DNA of 64,000 nucleotides, from positions 620,001-684,000 of the forward strand of contig NZ_STFF01000005.1 in NCBI RefSeq assembly GCF_004834005.1, given 5' to 3'. Below the pieces are notes generated by a model, which was given only the letters and a program-made list of their open reading frames with translations, ran no database searches and was not told where the DNA came from. Position 1 is the first letter of the stretch; each line of letters starts with the position of its first letter. The position numbers and the translations under genes are program-made. This DNA comes from Niastella caeni (lineage in GTDB: Bacteria; Bacteroidota; Bacteroidia; Chitinophagales; Chitinophagaceae). Shown here piece by piece: positions 16,749 to 24,800 of this stretch.

Positions 16749-17621
16749 ATGTTAACTACGGCTGAAATAATAAAAAAAGTTCGCGAGCTTGAAATTAAAA
16801 GCAAAAAGATCACCCGGCATTTATTTACGGGTGAGTATCATAGTGCTTTTAAAGGCCGGGGTATGTTGTTCAAAGAAGTACGCGAATACCACGCGGGAGA
16901 TGATATCCGGTTTATTGACTGGAATGTATCAGCCCGCTTTAATCATCCGTTCAGCAAAGTATTTGAAGAAGAACGCGAATTATCGGTGATGCTGCTGGTA
17001 GATGTAAGCGCCAGCTCCCTGTTCGGTACTACATTGGCAAGAAAAAAAGACCTTATTACTGAGGTGGCCGCCGTACTGGCGTTTTCAGCCATCAGTAATA
17101 ACGATAAAATAGGTGTGCTGTTCTTTAGCGATGTGATAGAAAAATTTATTCCACCCAAAAAGGGCAGGGACCATGGCCTATACATCGTGCGCGAACTGCT
17201 TACCGCAGAACCAAAAAACAAAGGAACCCGGTTAGGGCATGCCTTGCAACGGTTGAATAATACCGTTCGGCAAACCAGTATTGTTTTTGTGCTCAGCGAT
17301 TTTCTTGACAATAATTTTGAAGATGGCTTAAAAGTGGCCGGTAAAAAGCATGATGTGATAGGCATTAAAGTGTATGATAAAATGGACATGCAATTACCCG
17401 ATGCCGGTTTAATGGAAATTGAAGATGCAGAAACCGGGGCGCGCAATTGGATAGATACCAGCGATTACCTGGTACGGCAACAATATGAAGCTGCTTTTTT
17501 TAATCATACAAACTATTGTAAAAATATTTTTACGCGGGCAGGTTGCGACCTCCTGCATATACGCACCGGCGAGGACTATGTAAAAGTGCTGCAGAAATTC
17601 TTTATCGGGCGTAACCGGTAA
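16749..17621 (+). CDS. DUF58 domain protein
   Basis: A 290-aa protein of the DUF58 family, which has a von Willebrand A-like fold. Family motifs: LFTGEYHSAFKGRGMLFKEVREY followed by GDDIRFIDWNVSAR, then LLVDVSASS (a MIDAS-like D-x-S-x-S) and later FVLSDFLD. Many DUF58 proteins carry N-terminal membrane segments; this one lacks them and is the short soluble kind. It is co-transcribed with moxR (39 bp upstream) and the next gene (2 bp downstream). Confidence 0.9.
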   Translation: MLTTAEIIKKVRELEIKSKKITRHLFTGEYHSAFKGRGMLFKEVREYHAGDDIRFIDWNVSARFNHPFSKVFEEERELSVMLLVDVSASSLFGTTLARKKDLITEVAAVLAFSAISNNDKIGVLFFSDVIEKFIPPKKGRDHGLYIVRELLTAEPKNKGTRLGHALQRLNNTVRQTSIVFVLSDFLDNNFEDGLKVAGKKHDVIGIKVYDKMDMQLPDAGLMEIEDAETGARNWIDTSDYLVRQQYEAAFFNHTNYCKNIFTRAGCDLLHIRTGEDYVKVLQKFFIGRNR

Positions 17622-17623
17622 TT

Positions 17624-18526
17624 ATGAAAAACCAGATTCTTTATATTATCCTGATTAGTTGTTTACTTGCCAGTCCGGTATGGATGCATGGCCAGGTGTT
17701 GGCCAAGGCATCGGTCGACCGCGACCAGATCCTCATTGGCGAACCCATTAAACTTACTTTTGAAGTACGTATACCGCTAGGTAAATCCTTCACCTGGTTT
17801 AACCTGGATACCATTCCTCGCTTTGAGATCATTGAAAAAGGAAAAACCGATACCACTGATAATATCGACGGAAAGCAATTTCACCAGGAGCTTACCATTA
17901 CCAGCTTTGATTCGGGTATGGTGGCCATTCCACCCATGACGCTCAAAGTAGGCGACAAGTTGTATGCTACCGATTCCATTCCCATTGAAGTAAGTTATGC
18001 GCAATTAGACATTTCGAAAGATTACCGCGATATAAAAGAAATAGAAGAGGTGCCCAAGCCGGGCTGGATGGCCTGGATACCCTGGATTTTGGGCGCTGTT
18101 ACCCTCATGGCAATTGCTGTTATTGTTTACCTGTTACGAAAACCAAAGCAAGCTGCGCCGCCGACACAACCGGTTCAACCCAAGCAAAGCCCTTACGAAG
18201 AAGCGTTGCAGGCATTGGAAGAATTGCGCAAACAGGGTTTCCTGCACAATGGAGAAGTAAAAACATATTATAGCCGGCTCAACGATATTTTGCGGGTGTT
18301 CCTGTTCCGTAAGCTGAAAGTGGCCACGTTAGAGAAAACAAATGAAGAACTTATTGCGCAATTGCGCCAGGTGCCTATGGATAAAGAGAGTTTCGCTCAA
18401 CTGGTACAGGCTTTACAGATTGCAGACTTTGTAAAGTTTGCACGCTATCAGCCTGATGAAAATGATAATGAAAAAAATTTTGCCGTTATTCAATCGGCTA
18501 TCAAAACACTAAATAATATTACCTGA
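17624..18526 (+). CDS. BatD-like membrane protein of the MoxR operon
   Basis: A 300-aa protein with a signal peptide (residues 1-24, ending MHGQ), an extracytoplasmic beta domain (to about residue 145) opening with AKASVDRDQILIGEPIKLTFEVRIP as in BatD oxygen-tolerance proteins, one transmembrane helix (about 150-170), and a cytoplasmic helical tail (YEEALQALEELRKQGFLHNGEVKTYYSRLNDILRVFLFRKL) like that of DUF4381-type proteins. It begins 2 bp after the DUF58 stop and ends 3 bp before the VWA gene, so translation is probably coupled. Shorter than typical BatD (500+ aa). Confidence 0.75.
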   Translation: MKNQILYIILISCLLASPVWMHGQVLAKASVDRDQILIGEPIKLTFEVRIPLGKSFTWFNLDTIPRFEIIEKGKTDTTDNIDGKQFHQELTITSFDSGMVAIPPMTLKVGDKLYATDSIPIEVSYAQLDISKDYRDIKEIEEVPKPGWMAWIPWILGAVTLMAIAVIVYLLRKPKQAAPPTQPVQPKQSPYEEALQALEELRKQGFLHNGEVKTYYSRLNDILRVFLFRKLKVATLEKTNEELIAQLRQVPMDKESFAQLVQALQIADFVKFARYQPDENDNEKNFAVIQSAIKTLNNIT

Positions 18527-18529
18527 CCC

Positions 18530-19537
18530 TTGCTGTACAATTGGTTTGAAAATATAACATTTGCATATCCTGAAGTATTCGGATTGTTTGTATTTGTTCC
18601 GGCTATGCTATACTGGTACCTGAACAAATATAACCGGCAACAGGGTACAATGAAAGTATCTTCCCTGGCAGTTGTACGCAGAAGCAGCTCCTGGAAAAGT
18701 ACCTTTCGGCATGCTCCTTTTGTAATCAGGCTACTGGCCCTGAGTTGCATTATCATGGCAATGGCCCGCCCGCAAACGCGTAATGATGAAGAGTTGAAAA
18801 ACGGGCAGGGCATCGACATCGTGCTTTGTATGGATGTAAGCGGTAGTATGCTAGCGCAGGATTTTTTACCCGACCGGTTAGAAGCTTCCAAACAAATGGC
18901 GGCAGCCTTTGTAGATATGCGCCCCACCGATCGCATTGGCGTGGTTATTTTTTCGGGAGAAAGTTTTACCCTGGTTCCCTTAACTACCGATAAAACGGTA
19001 TTGAAAACCCAGATATATAATATTCAACGCGGGTTACTGGAAGATGGTACGGCCATCGGTGACGGATTGGGCGTAAGCGTTGACCGGTTGAAAAGCGTAA
19101 AAACAAAATCGAAAGTTATTATCCTGCTTACCGATGGGGAAGACCAGGGCGGCCGCATTGATCCGCTGGCTGGTAAAGAGCTCGCAAAAGCTTATGGCGT
19201 TCGGGTATATACCATTGGCGTAGGGTCTGAAGGATATGCTCCGGTGCCTATTCCCGATGGAAGTGGCGGCACCACCACCCGGCAGCAAAAAGTGAATATC
19301 GACGAAAAACTGTTGCGCATGATTGCTACAGAAACCGGTGGTTTGTATTTCAGGGCACGTGACAATGAGAGTTTGAAAAAGATTTATACAGAAATTGATA
19401 AGCTCGAAAAATCACGCATAGAAGTTACCTCTCTCAAACGCTATACTGAACGGTTCTTCCCTTTTGCATTTATAGCAACCGCCTTGTTGTTGCTTGAAAT
19501 ATTTTTGCGATATACCTTATTTAAAAAATTCCCATAA
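18530..19537 (+). CDS. VWA-domain membrane protein (BatA/BatB-like)
   Basis: A 335-aa protein starting from TTG at 18530; no nearer ATG would keep the first membrane segment. Transmembrane helices lie near residues 14-31, 62-79 and 309-329. The VWA domain between the second and third has the MIDAS DVSGS (CMDVSGSMLAQDFLPDRLE), the conserved threonine region SFTLVPLTTD and LLTDGEDQGG. This matches BatA/BatB of Bacteroidetes. It is the last gene of the moxR operon; batB, batC and full batD do not follow, so the cluster is short. Confidence 0.88.
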   Translation: MLYNWFENITFAYPEVFGLFVFVPAMLYWYLNKYNRQQGTMKVSSLAVVRRSSSWKSTFRHAPFVIRLLALSCIIMAMARPQTRNDEELKNGQGIDIVLCMDVSGSMLAQDFLPDRLEASKQMAAAFVDMRPTDRIGVVIFSGESFTLVPLTTDKTVLKTQIYNIQRGLLEDGTAIGDGLGVSVDRLKSVKTKSKVIILLTDGEDQGGRIDPLAGKELAKAYGVRVYTIGVGSEGYAPVPIPDGSGGTTTRQQKVNIDEKLLRMIATETGGLYFRARDNESLKKIYTEIDKLEKSRIEVTSLKRYTERFFPFAFIATALLLLEIFLRYTLFKKFP

Positions 19538-19544
19538 GAGGGAA

Positions 19545-19612
19545 GGTCCTGAGCGCCCTGAGCGAAACCGAAGGGTCGAAGGACAACAGCCGAATATCCT
19601 GAGCGTAGTTGA
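19545..19612. repeat. CCTGAGCG...GAAGGGTCGAAGG dispersed repeat
   Basis: Contains CCTGAGCG three times, once followed by AAACCGAAGGGTCGAAGGA. It resembles a repeat found widely in bacterial intergenic regions. It fills the gap between the VWA gene and rsgA. Confidence 0.6.
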
Positions 19613-19647
19613 ACGATTAATTTGCATTAGCGTACATTTATGGTTCA

Positions 19648-20580
19648 ATGAAAGCAATCGTATACCGGTCAACCGGCAGTTGGTACAATATAAAAACCGA
19701 AACGGGCAAAGCTATGAGTGCCCGCATAAAAGGTGTATTCAAAATAGATGATATAACATCTACCAACCCCCTTGCGGTAGGTGATGAAGTTATTATTGAA
19801 GTAGAGAGCGAATCGGCTAATACAGCTATTATCACCGAAATTCTTCCCCGGCGCAATTACATCAACCGCCAGTCGCCATCACATAAAAAACAGCATCATA
19901 TTGTAGCGGCTAATATCGATCAGTCAGTAATGTTTGCCACCCTGCGCGAACCTAAAACTTCACAGGGCTTTATCGATCGTTTCCTGGTAACCTGCGAAGC
20001 GTACCATGTGCCGGCCATTGTAGTTTTTAATAAAGCTGATGTATATAAAAATAAAGAGCTGGATAAATACGCAGCTCTAAAGGAGATGTATGCGGCCATT
20101 GGCTATCGCACAGTGCTTATGTCGGTTAAAAATAATGAAGGCGTAGAAGAAGTGCGGGCGGCTTTACAGAATAAAACCACGCTGTTAAGCGGGCATTCAG
20201 GTGTTGGTAAATCGTCATTTATTAATGCCATTTTCCCCGAACTGAAATTAAAAACGCAGGATGTAAGCGGCTGGAGCGGCAAAGGATTGCACACCACCAC
20301 GTTTGCAGAGATGTTTGATCTTCCTTCGGATACCGGTGGCCGCGTCATTGACACACCGGGTATGCGCGAATTTGGACTGGTAGATATTTCAAAGCAGGAG
20401 CTGTCACATTACTTTCCCGAAATGGCCCGCCTGATCAACGATTGCCAGTTCAATAATTGTTTACACATAAACGAACCGGGCTGCGCAATAAAAGATGCGG
20501 TGGTTAATGGCAGCATCGATGAAGAACGCTACATTAGTTATTACAATATTCTTGAGTCTATTGATGAGAAGACTTATTAA
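19648..20580 (+). CDS. rsgA: Ribosome small-subunit-dependent GTPase A
   Basis: Circularly permuted GTPase that helps late 30S maturation. Order: N-terminal OB-fold (to about residue 70), then G4 VVFNKADVY, G1 GHSGVGKSSFINAI near residue 180, G3 DTPGMREFGL, and a C-terminal zinc knuckle CQFNNCLHINEPGC. The His/Cys arrangement in this knuckle (C-x4-C-x-H-x5-C) is typical. At 310 aa it is normal size. Separated from the MoxR operon by 110 bp. Confidence 0.95.
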   Translation: MKAIVYRSTGSWYNIKTETGKAMSARIKGVFKIDDITSTNPLAVGDEVIIEVESESANTAIITEILPRRNYINRQSPSHKKQHHIVAANIDQSVMFATLREPKTSQGFIDRFLVTCEAYHVPAIVVFNKADVYKNKELDKYAALKEMYAAIGYRTVLMSVKNNEGVEEVRAALQNKTTLLSGHSGVGKSSFINAIFPELKLKTQDVSGWSGKGLHTTTFAEMFDLPSDTGGRVIDTPGMREFGLVDISKQELSHYFPEMARLINDCQFNNCLHINEPGCAIKDAVVNGSIDEERYISYYNILESIDEKTY

Positions 20581-20582
20581 CT

Positions 20583-20625
20583 ATTGAATATCGGATGTCC
20601 AATACAGAACGTCGATGTAGAGCTA
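20583..20625. repeat. TTGAATATCGGATGTCCAATA-type repeat
   Basis: Short intergenic tract just after rsgA with TTGAATATCGGATG, CCAATACAG and ACGTCGATGT, resembling the TTCAATATTCAATATCG tract at 53.3 kb. Nothing else is visible between the two convergent genes. Confidence 0.35.
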
Positions 20626-20646
20626 ACCCCGGGTTTTACTTCGATA

Positions 20647-20979
20647 TTATATCAAATATCGTTTAGCCTTGTTGACCAGTAATTTCGTTTCAAGAAATTT
20701 GGCAACTTCTATTACTGCATCATTATCCTTGCGCGGCGCCTCTTTGAATTTGTAGGGATAAATAGAAATTCCAGTGTAAATGTTGTAATACAACGTGAGT
20801 AAGTGGCCTTTATACGTGAAATTCCACGTTAGGGTGTCAAAGTCATCCTGCTTGTTGGTAAATCTGATCTTAAGATCGTCCAGGAGAATGTTGGATACCT
20901 CGTAAAAGCGTTTCAGCCCGCAGTCATCATCAATGATGGCCTCGGTACAGCCGAAATCTGTGCGCAGAGTCAGGCTCAT
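20647..20979 (-). CDS. Unrecognised protein, 110 aa
   Basis: I take ATG 20979 (MSLTLRTDFGCTEAI) as start; the longer reading needs TTG at 21024 and runs through a palindrome. It is a soluble alpha/beta protein with no signal peptide and no motif I recognise: DDCGLKRFYEVSNILLDDLKI, WNFTYKGHLLTLYYNIYTGISIYP, then a Lys-rich helix ending in TKLLVNKAKRYLI. It follows the small lipoprotein gene at 21045 on the same strand. The size and fold would suit an immunity or DUF protein, but that is a guess. Confidence 0.6.
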   Translation of the reverse strand: MSLTLRTDFGCTEAIIDDDCGLKRFYEVSNILLDDLKIRFTNKQDDFDTLTWNFTYKGHLLTLYYNIYTGISIYPYKFKEAPRKDNDAVIEVAKFLETKLLVNKAKRYLI

Positions 20980-21007
20980 AAAGTACGGTTTGGGGTTATA
21001 TGTATAT

Positions 21008-21026
21008 GGTTGAACCTTGTTCAACC
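21008..21026. promoter_or_regulatory. Palindrome GGTTGAAC-CTT-GTTCAACC
   Basis: Perfect 8-bp arms around three bases, lying between the small lipoprotein and the 110-aa gene, about 30 bp ahead of the latter's ATG. There is no T-run, so it is more like an operator or mRNA processing hairpin than a terminator. Confidence 0.45.
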
Positions 21027-21044
21027 AGGTTATCCAGGGTATTT

Positions 21045-21212
21045 CTACGATCTAAATTTTCTGGCTTTTGGCACCTTTTCACCACTCAATATACGCTCTG
21101 CTCCCACATTTTTGCCATTACTGGGGCAACCATGTTTCGGACTGCACGCACTTCCACCTAAAATATAAGTTGCCATTGACGCAAAAAAAAGAAGAGTTCT
21201 GATAGATTTCAT
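21045..21212 (-). CDS. Small lipoprotein, 55 aa
   Basis: ATG at 21212 gives MKSIRTLLFFASMATYILGGSAC, a signal peptide with lipobox GSAC. The mature part SPKHGCPSNGKNVGAERILSGEKVPKARKFRS is Gly/Lys-rich with one further Cys. Short lipoproteins with a GCPSNGKNVGAE...KFR ending are, as I recall, frequent in Bacteroidetes and uncharacterised. A longer reading (five more residues) starts at 21227. Downstream is the 110-aa gene. Confidence 0.7.
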   Translation of the reverse strand: MKSIRTLLFFASMATYILGGSACSPKHGCPSNGKNVGAERILSGEKVPKARKFRS

Positions 21213-21286
21213 ATTCCTTATTTTCAAAGCCTAAAACGCCCTTAAATCTAAAAATATTATGCCATTAATGCAATAGGTAAAACCAA

Positions 21287-21814
21287 TTATTCGGTTACCT
21301 GATCACGAAACCAGTCGGCATACTTGATGTAGTTATTGGCAATGCGGTCAATTTCGCCCTGAATTTGCGTTACTGCTATGTCTTTCACCTTTTTAGCAGG
21401 CACGCCGGCAAAAATGGTTCCAGGCGGAACGATGGTTTCTTCCAATACCACGGCGCCCGCCGCAATGATGGAATTGCTGCCGATTTGGGCGCGGTCCATA
21501 ATAATAGCGCCCATGCCAATAAGTACATTGTCTTGCACCGTACAGCCATGTACAATGGCGTTATGCCCAATAGATACGTTGTTGCCAATAATAGTTTGGG
21601 TGCGTTTATAGGTGCAGTGAATAACGGCGCCATCCTGTATATTCACTTTATTTCCCATGCGTATGCTGTTTACATCGCCCCGTACCACTGCATTGAACCA
21701 GATGCTGCAATCGTCGCCCATTTCCACATCTCCAACAATGGTAGCATTGGGGGCAATAAAGCAATTACTTCCGAATTTGGGGTAAACTCCTTCAACGTGT
21801 AAGATGACTGGCAT
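21287..21814 (-). CDS. Gamma-type carbonic anhydrase family protein
   Basis: A 175-aa left-handed beta-helix protein built of hexapeptide repeats (IAPNATIVGDVEMGDDCSIWFNAVVRGD...). The three zinc-binding histidines are His66 (GAVIHC), His84 (IGHN) and His89 (IVHGC). This matches the YrdA/PaaY-type gamma carbonic anhydrase-like family, whose members may or may not be active anhydrases. C-terminal helix follows AGVPAKKVKDI. ATG 21814 lies directly after an AT-rich simple repeat. Monocistronic as far as visible. Confidence 0.92.
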   Translation of the reverse strand: MPVILHVEGVYPKFGSNCFIAPNATIVGDVEMGDDCSIWFNAVVRGDVNSIRMGNKVNIQDGAVIHCTYKRTQTIIGNNVSIGHNAIVHGCTVQDNVLIGMGAIIMDRAQIGSNSIIAAGAVVLEETIVPPGTIFAGVPAKKVKDIAVTQIQGEIDRIANNYIKYADWFRDQVTE

Positions 21815-21819
21815 GGCTG

Positions 21820-22055
21820 TTTATAGTTTATGGTTTATTGTTTGTGGTTTTTGCGGTCTCACAACAAATGTCCTGAATAAGTTCCAGGTTTCAAGTTTCA
21901 GGTTTCAAGGTCCCGATTTTTTGGGCCTGCTATCGTTTAAACACCCTGCAATTAACCCTGTAATCTGCAACCTGTAACTTGTAGCTGGTTCCCAGGAGAC
22001 CGGCGCCCGGTAACTGGCACCCGGTAACTGGTCACCGGCAGTCGGCAATCGTGAA
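21820..22055. repeat. Repeat-rich gap: AAACCATAAAC and GGTAACTGG families
   Basis: The 326-bp gap between divergent genes contains TTTATAGTTTATGGTTTATTGTTTGTGG at 21821-21850 in degenerate form, then AGGTTTCAAGTTTCAGG words at 21885-21910, then CTGCAACCTGTAACTTG and several CCGGTAACTGG copies at 21968-22045. All are families found elsewhere in this window. A promoter follows at its right end. Confidence 0.65.
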
Positions 22056-22123
22056 AACGTGAGTTAATTCTGTATTCCATTATCCCATTAGCAAATTATC
22101 ACTTTATCACATTGTTCTAGGGC

Positions 22124-22131
22124 TATCTTTG
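22124..22131 (+). promoter_or_regulatory. -7 box TATCTTTG of the aminotransferase gene
   Basis: Consensus TAnnTTTG, nine bases ahead of the ATG at 22141. Transcription would begin a few bases before the start codon, giving an almost leaderless mRNA. It also argues against the in-frame TTG at 22129, which lies inside the box. Confidence 0.6.
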
Positions 22132-22140
22132 CCCCTGATT

Positions 22141-23334
22141 ATGAATAAACGAGAATTATTTCTACGGCACGTGGCGCAAACCTCTCCGGCTCCGTTGGGG
22201 TTAGATATCATAAAGGCAAAAGGGAGCATTTTGCGCGATGCTGACGGTAAAAAATACCTCGACCTCATTGCCGGTATCAGTGTGTGCAATGTTGGTCACG
22301 GGCATCCTAAAGTGGTAAAAGCCATAAAAAAGCAGGTGGATGACTATATGCATCTGCTGGTATACGGCGAAATGATTGAAACACCCCAGGTGCAATATGC
22401 CAAGTGGCTTACCGATCATTTGCCGGCTTCGCTGAATTCCGTTTATTTTACCAATTCGGGGGCCGAAGCCACCGAAGGCGCTATGAAACTGGCAAAGCGC
22501 GTTACCAATCGTACCCAGATCATCGCTTTCAATAAAAGCTATCATGGTTCTACCCAGGGCGCGCTGAGCATTATGGGCGATGAATACTGGCGGAATGCCT
22601 TTCGCCCCCTGTTGCCCGATGTGCTGCACCTGGAATATAATGCTGCAGAATCGCTGCAGGAAATTACTTCCCAAACAGCCTGTGTAATTGCCGAAACCAT
22701 CCAGGCCGAACGGGGCGTATTTGCGCCTTCAGCCCAATGGATGGCTGCCCTGCAGGAAAAATGCAGGGAAACCGGCACTTTACTGATCCTCGATGAAATT
22801 CAAACCGGTTTCGGCCGAACCGGCACCTTGTGGGGGTTTGAGCAGTTTAACGTGGTGCCCGATATTGTTTTAATGGGAAAAGCATTAGGCGGCGGTATGC
22901 CTATGGGCGCTTTTATAGCAGACCAGAAAATAATGCAGGTACTTACCGAGAACCCGGTGCTGGGCCATATAACCACATTTGGGGGCCATCCTGTTTGTTG
23001 TGCGGCCGGGTTGGCTGCTTTTAAAGTGCTTTTGAAAGAAGAAATCGTGAACCTGGTAACAGATAAGGCAGCTTTATTCCATGAACTCTTACTGCACCCC
23101 CTCATAAAAGCCGTACGGGCCAATGGGCTGCTCATGGCGGTTGAATTTGACCATTTCGACATCAATAAAAAAGTAATTGATGGCTGTTTACAGCAGGGCC
23201 TGCTTACCGACTGGTTTTTATTTGCGCCTGAATGCATGCGTATTGCACCTCCCCTTACCATTACAGAAAAAGAAATAAAGAAAGCCGCCAGCACGATATT
23301 GCAGGTCTTGGATGCTGTACAGGAAGCAAAGTAG
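22141..23334 (+). CDS. Class III PLP-dependent aminotransferase (acetylornithine aminotransferase-like)
   Basis: A 397-aa enzyme of the acetylornithine/4-aminobutyrate aminotransferase group. Key residues: Asp218 in LILDEIQTGFGRTG, and the PLP lysine Lys247 in IVLMGKALGGGMPMGAF. N-terminal patterns VYFTNSGAEATEGAMKLAKR and HGSTQGALSIMG are typical. The ATG at 22141 is chosen over TTG 22129 because a -7 promoter box covers the latter. It is alone, not next to the arg genes at the window start, so the substrate (acetylornithine or another omega-amino acid) is open. Confidence 0.9.
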   Translation: MNKRELFLRHVAQTSPAPLGLDIIKAKGSILRDADGKKYLDLIAGISVCNVGHGHPKVVKAIKKQVDDYMHLLVYGEMIETPQVQYAKWLTDHLPASLNSVYFTNSGAEATEGAMKLAKRVTNRTQIIAFNKSYHGSTQGALSIMGDEYWRNAFRPLLPDVLHLEYNAAESLQEITSQTACVIAETIQAERGVFAPSAQWMAALQEKCRETGTLLILDEIQTGFGRTGTLWGFEQFNVVPDIVLMGKALGGGMPMGAFIADQKIMQVLTENPVLGHITTFGGHPVCCAAGLAAFKVLLKEEIVNLVTDKAALFHELLLHPLIKAVRANGLLMAVEFDHFDINKKVIDGCLQQGLLTDWFLFAPECMRIAPPLTITEKEIKKAASTILQVLDAVQEAK

Positions 23335-23342
23335 AGTAGTGC

Positions 23343-23465
23343 TTTCGGGTGAACCAGAGCCCAGATAAGTTACAGGTAAGGCAAAACTCGGAAACCTGGA
23401 ATCCGGAAACCGGTAACTGGCAACCTGCAACCTGTAACAGGTTTGTCACCAGCCAACTTGTTAAT
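23343..23465. repeat. GGTAACTGGCAACC repeat cluster
   Basis: Words AAGTTACAGGTAAGG, CCTGGAATCCGGAAACC, CCGGTAACTGGCAACC and CTGTAACAGG follow each other, then CAACTTGTTAATAAACC. Same dispersed family as at 22.0, 46.3 and 56.1 kb. Confidence 0.65.
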
Positions 23466-23501
23466 AAACCGGTAATTAGGTTTATATCCGGCATATACCT
23501 T

Positions 23502-23509
23502 TAAATTTG
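23502..23509 (+). promoter_or_regulatory. -7 box TAAATTTG of the DUF4399 gene
   Basis: Matches TAnnTTTG and is followed by GCGCC. It stands 36 bp before the ATG at 23546. The -33 element is not clear. Confidence 0.5.
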
Positions 23510-23545
23510 CGCCTCACCATTATTTAATCATTTCAAAAATAGGCT

Positions 23546-24061
23546 ATGCGTAAAATTGATCTTATTCCATTTCTGATTTTAGGTTTAGTGGCTTGTAATG
23601 ATGGCCGCACAAAGGATACAGAAAATGCTGTTGATACTGCTGCAGCGGCAGCCACAACAGATACTATGCACCATCATGCTGATGCAGCCCAGGCAATTGA
23701 ACCGCTGCCTGCCATCCCTGACGGCGCTAAAGTGTTTTTCGTTAACCTGAAAAATGACCAGAAAATAAAATCTCCCTTTAAAGTTGAAATGGGGGTATCG
23801 GGTATTGCATTGGATACTGCCGGTGCAATTAAACCCGCTTCTGGTCACCATCATATCTTGATCGATGCCGGCGATTCACTGACTGCTGGTACCGTAGTTC
23901 CCAAAGATTCTGCCCACCTGCATTTCGGCAATGCCCAAAAAGAAGCAGAATTGAAGTTAACTCCCGGTGAACACAAACTCACTTTGCAGTATGCCGATGG
24001 CATCCACCGTTCTTATGGCGGTAAGCTGGCGGCTTCGGTAACCGTGACCGTACAGAAATAA
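23546..24061 (+). CDS. DUF4399 lipoprotein
   Basis: A 171-aa lipoprotein: signal peptide with lipobox LVAC (anchor Cys17), an Ala/Thr-rich linker with MHHHADAAQ, then the DUF4399 domain: VFFVNLKNDQKIKSPFKVEMGVSGI, the His-rich core SGHHHILIDAGDS, KDSAHLHFGNAQKEAELKLTPGEHKLTLQYADGIHRSYG. The His cluster hints at metal binding, which is inference. It has its own promoter and terminator, so it is a single-gene unit, exported to the periplasm or outer membrane. Confidence 0.9.
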   Translation: MRKIDLIPFLILGLVACNDGRTKDTENAVDTAAAAATTDTMHHHADAAQAIEPLPAIPDGAKVFFVNLKNDQKIKSPFKVEMGVSGIALDTAGAIKPASGHHHILIDAGDSLTAGTVVPKDSAHLHFGNAQKEAELKLTPGEHKLTLQYADGIHRSYGGKLAASVTVTVQK

Positions 24062-24085
24062 TACAGTTTTTATAAAATATCTTGG

Positions 24086-24119
24086 GCTGGCATCAGTAAA
24101 ATGGTGCCGGCTTTTTTTA
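24086..24119 (+). terminator. Terminator of the DUF4399 gene
   Basis: GCTGGCATC (24086-24094) pairs with GGTGCCGGC (24103-24111) including two G-U pairs, followed by seven Ts. Confidence 0.8.
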
Positions 24120-24302
24120 TTGCCGAAATGGAAGATAGGTTTGGGGAAAGAAGGCGAACAATAACATAATCGTTTGAGTACCCAAAAAACGGGTTAAAGT
24201 GTCTTATTTACACAAAAAGAGGGCGTTCAGAAAGGGAAATTTTGATGACTTAATTGTTAAAATATAGCAGCTCGTCTAAAAAATTATTTATTTAAAATTC
24301 TG

Positions 24303-24391
24303 TACAATATTTTTGACGAAGTTAAACAAGGTCTATGCAATAGCTTTGAGGGCATGACCTGCGGGGCGATTTTCTAATCGCCCTTTTTTTA
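24303..24391 (+). ncRNA. Candidate small RNA A
   Basis: A -7 box TATTTTTG (about 24308-24315) is followed about 50 bp later by a perfect terminator, GGGCGATT-TTCT-AATCGCCC plus seven Ts (24364-24390). No credible ORF lies in between, and the preceding gene already has its own terminator at 24119. The next gene is on the other strand, so this is not a leader. An RNA of about 70 nt is the simplest reading. Confidence 0.42.
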
Positions 24392-24459
24392 TGCAATGTG
24401 TAATAAATGGTCAAACAAATGGCGTACCCATTGACTGCAATCAACTATATAGTATTATT

Positions 24460-24642
24460 TTTTTTGTGTTTGGTACTACGGTATTCTTCAACTGTTTTAA
24501 TTAGTGATAGTCGGTTATTGTTCGTAAGAAATCACCCCTGAATTTCATCGATCAATATCAGATTATTGTAGTTCTTTTCTTTGTGAAGTATCGCAAATTA
24601 CACTTTACCAGGAGCCAGTTCTCTGGTTCCTGCTTTTTTTAT
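24460..24642 (+). ncRNA. Candidate small RNA B
   Basis: A third plus-strand terminator stands at 24609-24640: 10-bp stem CAGGAGCCAG / CTGGTTCCTG with a TTCT loop and a C plus seven Ts. The 200 bp before it are AT-rich and hold only a doubtful 42-codon ORF from 24409. The 5' end is unclear; several T-rich -7-like boxes lie near 24460-24475. Its TTCT loop is the same as in candidate A. Confidence 0.38.
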
Positions 24643-24800
24643 TTTACAAGTACGCATGAATGATCATAATTGCATATTCACAAACACACCCGCACTACAT
24701 CTAAATTCTTCCTTCAATTTCATAAAAAAACTTCGCCAGGAAAAAACCATAGCGAAGTTTAATATTTTTAGGAGTAATTCTCACCCCTCACCATTAACCA

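Noticed and set aside
24409..24537. 42-codon ORF in the terminator-rich gap
   Set aside because: Hydrophobic by chance in an AT-rich tract; no lipobox, promoter or conserved feature to support it.
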